A stretch of DNA of 64,000 bases from assembly GCA_015039365.1 (NCBI GenBank), contig WION01000059.1, positions 62,001 through 126,000 on the forward strand, given 5' to 3'. Of this stretch, positions 22,867 to 32,000 are shown one piece after another. The notes below the pieces were generated by a model that saw only the letters and a list, made by a program, of their open reading frames with translations, did no database searches and was not told the DNA's origin. How positions within the stretch are numbered: the stretch's first letter is position 1; every line of letters starts with the position of its first letter. The stretch comes from Amanita rubescens (lineage: Eukaryota > Basidiomycota > Agaricomycetes > Agaricales > Amanitaceae). The position numbers were made by a program, and so were the translations under genes.

Positions 22867-23273
22867 TGACGAAGAAGACAGGTCTACGCGAGAGCGTATC
22901 CACAGCATGAGCAGGTGCAATAGCTTACCTATTGCGATATGATCTTAGCACTACCCTTCGGCGTAGTAGTGATAGTAAGAGGAAGAAAATGGATTGTCCT
23001 ATTCTACGATACAGGACAGGTTTATATACTAAGAGAGAACAAATATGTGTCTACATATGTGTAAGCGTATAGTATAGATGAGAAGATATGGCGTGCTAAG
23101 CACACCATAAGATGTGATCATGAGTCTATCATGATGTCACTATGATATCATAATGAATTCATTATGATGTCATCTCTATGTCATACATAAAGGATGACGC
23201 GAGCGATATGAGTAACATTGATTGTAGTCAATCAGTAGTTAATCATTCTATAAATATAATTCTATATTTAACA
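22867..23273 (-). repeat. copia-1 5' LTR
   Basis: 407 bp, no difference seen from the 3' LTR at 15,143-15,549. It contains several short palindromes around 23,115-23,175 (catgatgtcac, atgatatcat, tgaattca). Confidence 0.96.
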
Positions 23274-23581
23274 GACGCAGTAGTCCAATCGATCAATCAT
23301 CGGAGCCAAGGAGAGGGCCAAAGAGATGGCCAAGTTCAAAGAGTGCCTTGCCAAAGAGGGGTCTGTCACGTAAACGTTACCATGAGTCTGCATCCCGACT
23401 CGCAGCGGTCGTATACCTCCTGTCGCTCTTATATTGTCCCTGACTTCCAATGAATGAACCAGATATATCTATCGAAATTTGTCAATTAGAAGGACAGCAT
23501 TTCTACTAAAGGGAATATAGTAGGAGAAATCCTGGAAATTTCATCAACCATATTTCTGCAACCGTGCTTCGTTACCCCCCG

Positions 23582-24661
23582 TCAGTCAGATAGCTCCGAG
23601 TCCGAACCAGACTCATCCGTCGTTTGCGGCCTACAGCAATGCTTATGAAACATGTGATGTGTAGTGATGAGCCCACACGCGTCACACTTGACAAACAAGC
23701 CGAGGAATTGCTCCTCGGTTAATCCAGGCTTTTCCTTGAGCTCCAGCCGCCATAAATTCCACCAGTCGGTTCGGCGACGCAAATCCATCCCTTCAAACTC
23801 AGGAGCAGGGAAGGGCGGGTCCATTATATCTGCGGCTGCACGCTTTTCATCATGACCGATCCATGTTTTAAAGGATATCCCCGACATACCGACTCGAGAA
23901 TATGTCCGCCCTACGGCTATGCCCCTCTCCTCCCTTTCGGTGAAGACTTGTGGAGGGCAGGGTGCACCTTGCAATCCAGGCTTGTAGTAAGTGCCAGATT
24001 GGTATAGAACCGAAAACGTTAGAAGCTAACCTCTCAGGGGATAGGTTTTCAAAAAGACACCCTTCTTGGGGTATATCCTCTCTATTGGTACTGCATGAGG
24101 AAGGCGTCAGTTCTCGCTACGCCAAAGGACTTGTGAAATGAAGACCAACCCAAATAACCGCACTGGTGCTTTGCGCATTCGGCGACATACTCTCCTTTGT
24201 ATGGACCATCTATAGCTAAGTACATGGCTGCTTCCTTATATGGTGCTTTTTTGCTGAACCGTTCCAACAGGGGGCATAGGCATCCTGGCCCAAGGTACTC
24301 GTGAGTTTGACGATATTGGCGCAATCCATCTGGCGGTACACGGGCACCGTCCTTGATTGGCCTATGGAGACAATGCAAGTTCAAAATCGTAGTAATCGTG
24401 GAAGTCATGGTTACTTGCCAATAATGTGTGACTAAGTCCTGTTTGGCTGGATCGTAGGACAAGACGTGGTGAGTCGACTCATTGACAGCATATAGCAACT
24501 TTTGTCTGTAGGTTGGGATTGTTGAGAATGGTAACGGTCTGGGATTTCTGGACATGTTGGGATAGACCGAGTGGGTCAGTGTCCAATTTCAGCACTAAGG
24601 GATGCCAATGTTGATGTCTCTGGGCTAGGAATAGGCTCTTATATTTCGGTTGCCCAGTCAT
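23582..24661 (-). CDS. Tandem host gene A, multi-exon, function unknown
   Basis: Minus-strand exons start at an ATG at 24,661 and include a large one with SYDPAKQDLVTHYWQV and YRQTHEYLGPGCLCPLLERF, a CGYLGW-containing block (ECAKHQCGYLGWSSF) and a last one at about 23,974-23,582 with FVKCDACGLITTHHMFHKHCC, a possible zinc-binding cluster. The tail is acidic (DESGSDSELSD). The same blocks occur in the same order in gene B, 1.4 kb to the right, so this is a tandem duplicate. Exon borders are not all settled: the first 35 codons change frame near 24,555, by an intron or a mutation. The family looks like Agaricomycete hypothetical proteins; no function is assigned. Confidence 0.55.
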
Positions 24662-24993
24662 AATGAGTCACCTTGGCGTCCCTGAACAATCTGTCTCCCA
24701 CGCGATTTGCCATTGAATGCACATACCAAGGGAACAACTCATACACTCAATGAATATAAAATAAAGCACCAATTCAATCGTTGTTAATTGCAGGTGACCT
24801 TTTGGCGTGGAATGCCGCCAATCTACGTCGATCAGGCTTTGGAAATCTCTGCGCGCATAAATAGTATACGATCGATTATTGAGGGATGTACTCTAGAGGG
24901 TCGGGAATAATGGTAAGATCGGTAAAGTGTGAATAAATGTGGAAAATCATGAAGTTCAAAGGAATACCCAATATCCAGCTGGTTAGTTTCAAG
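24662..24993. other. Intergenic spacer between tandem genes A and B
   Basis: 332 bp with no supported gene. The first bases (24,656-24,671) carry cagtcataatgagtcac, also present at the start of gene B, with a TGAGTCA site. Confidence 0.5.
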
Positions 24994-26012
24994 TTATGGC
25001 TCACAACTATGCTCGTAGAACAACCGATGCATGACGATGAGCTTGCATACGTCACACTGGACGAACAAGCCCAGGAATTCCTCTTCGGCTAGTCCAGGCC
25101 TATGAAAACTGCCAACCTTTTCGAATCTCCGCCAGTCAGTCAGCGTCCGACGCCTCTTCAATGCAGGGAATGGTGGGTCGAGCAGACCTATTCCGCAGTC
25201 TTCATAACTGATACACACTAATAGGATTATCATCACATACCGGCTTCCGTCAGCGGCCTCGTTGTGGTTAGCTCTACCTCCTGGGCGAAGACTTCCATGA
25301 GGCAGGGCCCCTCAACATCAGCTCTCACCTCGTTCTTGGCAAAGACTTCCGGAGGGTATGGCGTACTGACATCTTGCAACCCAGGTTTGTAAATCAACCT
25401 AGAATCGAAAGCCTGGATACTGACCTCGCAGGGGATATGCCTTCTCCGGGACGCTTCGCCTAGGATATATGCGCTCTAACGGTACTGAGTGATACGCCAG
25501 AGCATTAGTACTCGCTTCATCGAGGCGGGAAAATGGAGACAAACCCAAGTAGCCGCAACGGTCATCTGCGCATTTGGCGACGTATTCCCCTGGGTACAGA
25601 CTATTTACTGCCAGGTATATCGCTGCCTCCTTATGCGCTGTGAGCAGTTCTAGCAGCGGACATAGGCATCCTGGCCCAATGTATTGGTGGGTTTCACGAT
25701 ATAGACACAATTCGTCCGGGGGCACTCGCTTTCCGTCCGGAAGGACGGGCCTATCAAATCAATGCAAGGTCAGTAACACATCGTAGTTTATCGCAGTGGA
25801 AGTTATGACTACGTGCCAGTCATGTACAACTAAGCCCTGTTTGGCAGGGTCATAGGACGTTACGCAGCGGTTCAACTTGATCACATGCAGCAAATTCTGG
25901 CAATAGGTTGATAATGACAGCGGTACGGGAATGCTGGGCATCATCATGGTAAGCTTGAGCGCTAAGCGATGAATCTGATTTATCTGGGTGGGATTTCCGT
26001 CGCCTCAGTCAT
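24994..26012 (-). CDS. Tandem host gene B, paralogue of gene A
   Basis: The ATG at 26,012 is in the same sequence context as that of gene A. Recognisable blocks are TSYDPAKQGLVVHDWHV (about 25,870), YRETHQYIGPGCLCPLLELL and CADDRCGYLGLSPF (25,725-25,520), PLERIYPRR with a following basic segment (about 25,480) and FVQCDVCKLIVMHRLFYEHSC near the end (25,060-25,000). Conservation of the Cys/His positions in both copies supports real coding. Introns are implied by frame changes (for example a TTGATAG acceptor at about 25,752) but are not all resolved. It lies head-to-head with the DUF6698-like gene, sharing a short promoter region. Confidence 0.55.
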
Positions 26013-26017
26013 AATGA

Positions 26018-29000
26018 GTCACTCCTGCCAGCGTCCCTGAACGTGACTCACATAGTACCAGGGGAGATACAAAAGCAAAGCCTCCCTCAAGAACCACTCG
26101 TTCTCGCCCCTCCAATGTCTGGGGCCGAAAACAATCCTTCTCCGGTCAACGCTCTAAAGCTTGGAAGCAGGAAAAAGCCGTGAGACTATCCAACTACTTC
26201 TCCACTAGACATGGCATTCACAGTAGCCCAGTCGCGCAGGCGATCCTTTTGTTCACCATGGGCGACACTTTGGCAGAACAGTACATGCGATGTGTAACGC
26301 CCAAGCACTTATTGCAAATTGCCTCCTTCTTTTCAGTGAAGACGGGGAAGTTGCCCTAGAAGCGCTCACATCGCAGTCCGTGTTCAGCCTCTTTCTTGTA
26401 TCCTGACATTTGACATACATTTCCTTCTGTATTAGGCAACGAAAGGAGTTAAATGTGTTTCAGAAACTGTTGGAAATGGTGCCCCATCTACAGGAGCATC
26501 TTATGGAAAGCTCGGAACTTGAAGAATACATGACGGTGGCAGATTTGGTACGCCTAGAGCTTTGAAAGCTCTCAAATTTATGCTTATCGTTTACCGTTAG
26601 ATTCAAAAAGGCGTATCAAGCGCAAGATCGGATGACACCAAGAGTCTCAAGGGGGTCGTGCTGGAATGGATAACTCCCCGAGACAAGCCTTTGAATCCAC
26701 CGCTTTCTCGGAGCGTCAAGACAAACCATGGCTTCAACCATCCCGTCACCGGAGCTCTCCTCTGTCCAGCTGGCCTAGATTGGGATGATCCTGAGTGACT
26801 CACTTTCTCCCCTTACACGTTGGTCGCGCTAATCCGCTATCACAGAACTCGCACGAAGCTTACCAGCGGTCAACTAGCTGTGAAGGGAGATCAATGGCCG
26901 TTGATATTATATGCGAAGCAGGAGTTCGACCCTGAAGATCCATGGGATGGGCTCTTCAGAAGTGAGCTTCTTGTCTGGGTTCGTACTTGTCAAGCCCCTG
27001 TTTTACTCCTTGATACGCCGCATGCTTCGTGCATGTACTGACTCATGTACCCTACGCCCTATGACATCGTATGACTCATACCCTGTACCCAATGACTCAT
27101 ACCCTGTGCCCCAAGTAGTATATAAGTAGCGTATATTGTAGTACATACCCTAAGCAACAAGCTAGTCTTTCCTTGGACAGCTCGGAGCTCCTCCCTTCTT
27201 AACTTTGCCCTGAACCTCGACGGTTCTTGTATTCGCCCTCGCTGCTTGACACGGTCAGCAGTAGCTATAGAGTGATTGAGTCTTGTGTTGTGTAGCCTGT
27301 CTAAGGCTCGTGACATAAGCTTGTTGCTTTTCTTCACACCACTCACCACGAATTTCCTACGGATCTTCCTCGCTATCGCCCTGATAGCACACCTCACATA
27401 CCTCTACCTTGTTGCAGTTTATATTGCACAAGTACATCAACAACTTTACACAACCCCAAACACCCGCTAAACCATGGCCCTACCAGCTGCGCTCACCGCT
27501 ATCGCGCTGGCAGGATTCACTTACATCATGAGACGAAACAGGATACAGGTTGTCCAACCAACCTTCGACGAACACGGAAATATCATTGGAGCAATGTCAG
27601 CAACGGCCGTACCTACGATGGAAACCATCGCAACAGAAACTGGAGATGCAACAGTCGCTGCCGCAGCAATGGGAGCGAATATTGCAAATGTAATAGAACA
27701 ACTACGGCAACAAAACGAAAATTTCCAACGACAATTGCAGGAACAACAACAAGAGTTTGAAAGACAACTCGGACGAGAACGAAGAGCCGCAGAAAGAGCC
27801 GACAGAGACGCCGACAGACTTAGGACACGACCACCGGAATTAAAGATAGAACCACCGGAACATTACGAAGGCGAACCGGCAGAAATCGATTCATGGCTCA
27901 GAAGGATGAACTATTACTTCGTCCAAGTAAGGCTAACGGATGACATCGCACGAGTCACATATGCAATCCAACGAATCAGAAAAGGAAAAGGAAACCGAGC
28001 ATCAAACTGGGCAAACGGAAAAATAGGAGAAATCGCACAGAATGATGAAGAAAGGATTAGATTCGCGGCAACCTACCCCGGACGAACCTGCACGCATTAT
28101 CAAGCGTGTACGGAAGTAGCAGCGGAAGAAGCGACGGCGGATCACCCGGCATGGGAAAGATACAAATTCATCCATAAGCCGCCCTTCATAAATTGGAACG
28201 CATTCGCACAGGAAGCAAAGCAATACTTCCTGACAACGGAAACACGTGACGAAGCCATAAAGAAACTTCGGGAACTAAAACAAGGGGATAAAACCATCGA
28301 GGAATATATTATCGAATTCAAAGGATGGGCCCAACTCTCAGGCTTCGACGAAATCGCCCTGATTGACCAATTCAAAAAAGGTGTCAAAGTTGGAGTAGGC
28401 CGAAGAGTAATAGAATTAGGAAACCCCGGAGACGGCAGCGAACCAGGACAACTACAAGCATGGTACAACAGGGCAACTGAAATAGAAAGGCAATTCAGAG
28501 AAGCCGAAAAGTACTATGGAAAAAGAGAATTTAAGGTAACTAGAACCAACGCTCAAGCTGGCCCTAGCCAACCAAAAAAGGAAACAATCACGGTCAAAGT
28601 TAAAGACGAAAACGCGATGGATGTTGACCAAACACCAACAACCCGTCCTCCACCGAAATGTTACAACTGTGGAAAAATCGGTCACATCGCAAAATATTGC
28701 AAAGGGAAAACCGTGATTAGAAGGCAGGCTGTAGGAGACTACTTCGGATCAATGACCGAAGAAGAAAAGACGGAAATGAAAGAGAAGTTGGGTTTTGTGA
28801 AAGATCAATGAAGGATAGTCCCTCTTCGTTGATCTCCGATCGATGTATTTATGAATCTCTAGTACCTTCCGAATATGTATCCCTTGAATCAATAATATAC
28901 GAGGTGAAACAAAAGGAAGGAAAGATTCGGAACACATCGATAAGGGACAAAACAAGCAAACTCAGAAATTCATCGGCCGCATGGATGATAAGACAATTGT

Positions 29001-32000
29001 GGAAATATCCGGAACAAGGAGTTACGCAACTACGAACGTTCGCCCACCAAACCTTCAGAGAACAAATTGACGAAGAATTAATCAATAAAATCAATGATCT
29101 CGAAGAAGAAGAGGCAATCTGGTATCTGCGAAAACTCAGAGAACCGCAATGGATCGGAGCATCAGGACACAGGGAAATGGACATACGAATCATCCTCACC
29201 ACCCTGGATACAGAAGAAAGCTTCGACACCATAGCATTAATCGACAGCGGATGCATGATGTCTGCGATATCCAAACAATTCGTCGAGGAAAATAAAATTA
29301 ACACAACCAAACTACCACGAGCAATAACCGCTACTAACGCCGACGGAACGATAAACGTCGGAGGAAAGATAACGGACATGGTCACAATCAAAATGAGAAT
29401 TTACGACCATGAAGAAACACTAGAGCTAGCGGTGGTAAATATTGGAAAGAAAGACGTATTCCTCGGACACGATTGGTTAGAACATCATAACCCAGAAATC
29501 GAATGGAGAAAGGCCCAAATAAAGTTCTCGAAATGTCCGGGAGAATGTTATGAAGAATCATGGGTCGGAGAACCGGAAGACGAGATCAATCAATATAATC
29601 CAGAAGAAGATAAAATACTGGCCATTGATATTGATCGACCCGAATTCATCCGACATGTTGATCTCCCCTGGATAAAAATACGAGCAAAATCAAACTTTGC
29701 AACTGATATCGCAGGAGCCAACCAAATCGAGAGGACCTGGAAGGAAATAGTACCGGAAGTCTATTGCGACTACAAAGAAGTATTCGAAAAACAGACATTC
29801 GACCAATTACCACCGAGAAGGGCATGGGACCACGCGATTGAATTAACACCAGGAGCAAAAATGGTGGATTGCAAAATATACCCGTTAAACCCAGAAGAAC
29901 AAAAACAATTGGACGAATTCCTGAAAGAACAATTAGAAACGGGAAGGATCAAACCAAGTAAATCACCCATGGCATCGCCGTTCTTTTTCGTAAAAAAGAA
30001 AGATGGAAAACTACGACCAGTCCAAGATTATCGGAAGTTAAACGAAATGACTATCAAAAACAGATATCCATTACCGTTAATCTCGGAATTGATCGACAAA
30101 TTATCCGAAGCGAAATACTTCTCGAAAATGGACGTAAGATGGGGATACAATAACATCAGAATCAAAGAAGGAGACGAATGGAAAGCAGCGTTCCGAACAA
30201 ATCGCGGATTATTCGAACCGCTGGTAATGTTCTTTGGATTAACCAATTCACCGGCAACATTCCAAACAATGATGAATGATATCTTTAGGGAAGAAATTGC
30301 AGAAGGATGGGTCGTAATCTATATGGATGACATCCTAGTATTCTCAAAAGACAAGGAAGAACATCAAGGACAAGTCAAAAGAATCCTCGAGAAATTACGA
30401 CAACACCAACTTTCCTTAAAAGCGGAAAAATGTTACTTCGAACAAGAAGAGATCGAATTCCTAGGACTAATCATTTCAAATAAAGGAATACGGATGGACC
30501 CTAATAAAGTAAAGGCGATAGCCGAATGGCCAACGCCAACAACGAAAAGGGAACTTCAACAATTCCTCGGATTTGTCAATTTCTATCGAAGATTCATTAA
30601 AGGCTTTGCGAAAATAGCAAAAGCATTAACGAAACTTACAGGAAAAATTGAATGGTTATGGATGGAATTACAACAAGAAGCGTTCGAGGGACTAAAGAAA
30701 GAAATCGCCTCCGAAAGGGTCCTCATCATCCCTAAACCAGGAAGACCCTTCCGAATGGAAACAGACGCATTGGACTTTGCAATCGCGGCGATACTTTCTC
30801 AACTCGACGACGACGGAATTTGGAAACCCGTAGCATTCATATCGAAAGCATTAAACGACGCAGAAAGAAACTACGAAGTATATGACAAAGAAATGCTAGC
30901 GGTAATGCAAGGATTCTACGATTGGGCTCACTACCTGAAAGGAACAGAAACGGTGACGGAAGTATTGACAGATCATCAAAATCTTACATATTTCCGAAAA
31001 CCACAAAATCTGAACAGGAGACAAGCCCGATGGATCATGGATCTACAAGAATATAACTTCGTCATAAAACATCGATCCGGAAAAACGAATACTAAAGCTG
31101 ATATATTATCTAGAAGAGCCGGACATCCGAAAGGAGAAAACGATAACGAAGGAATCATTCTCCTAAAAGAAGATATATTCGGAAAAGTCGAAATCAGAAT
31201 AGATGACGAAAGTTACGAATGGCTAAGTATTCGACAAGAAATTCGTAACACACATCGTCGATATTTCGATAAACAAGTAACCAAGGGAATAAAAGAAAAG
31301 GACCCGAATTTCAAATACAATACCCTCGACCAATGCTGTGAATGGAAAGGACGAATATACGTACCAGCAAAACCAGAAATCCGAGAAAGGGTGATCAGCT
31401 CAAACCATGACGTAAAAACGGCAGGACATCCAGGAGTCGCAAAAACCCTAGAATTAATGACAAGAGGATTCTGGTGGCCTAACATGAAACGGGACATTGA
31501 AACGTACATCAAAGCATGTCATCAATGCCAGATCAATAAACCCGATAGACAACCACGGGCGGCGCCATTACAACCAAACGAAATCCCGTCGGAACCATGG
31601 GCAGTAATCAGCGTGGACCTCATCGGACCGTTAGTACCGTCAAAAGGAAAAGATATGATCTTGGTAATTGTCGATCGATTCTCGAAAAAGGCTTACTTCA
31701 TTCCATGCAATACAACGATAACATCGCAAGGGGTAGCAAACCTTTATCGAGAACATATATTCAAGGAACAAGGACTACCAAAAAAGGTCATATCGGATCG
31801 AGGAACGCAATTCGTATCCGGATTTATGAAAGGATTATATCAAACGTTAGGGATAGAAGCAAACCCTTCAACGGCGTACCATCCACAAACGGACGGACAA
31901 ACGGAACGAGTAAATCAAGAACTGGAAGAATATCTGCGGATGTATGTAAATGAAAAACAAGACGATTGGACAGATTGGCTCCCCATAGCTCAATTCTGCC

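Larger units (their letters stand above)
15143..23273 (-). mobile_element. Complete Ty1/copia retrotransposon (copia-1)
   Basis: Bounded by two 407-bp LTRs (15,143-15,549 and 22,867-23,273) that I could not distinguish by eye. They start TG and end CA on the plus strand, and the element is flanked by the 5-bp duplication gacgc (15,138-15,142 and 23,274-23,278). In element sense (minus strand) the order is 5' LTR, primer-binding site, a leader of about 1.4 kb with a pre-gag frame, gag, protease-integrase, reverse transcriptase-RNase H, polypurine tract, 3' LTR. Integrase before reverse transcriptase is the Ty1/copia order. Identical LTRs suggest recent insertion, although pol is interrupted by one UGA and two frame changes. 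Confidence 0.96.
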
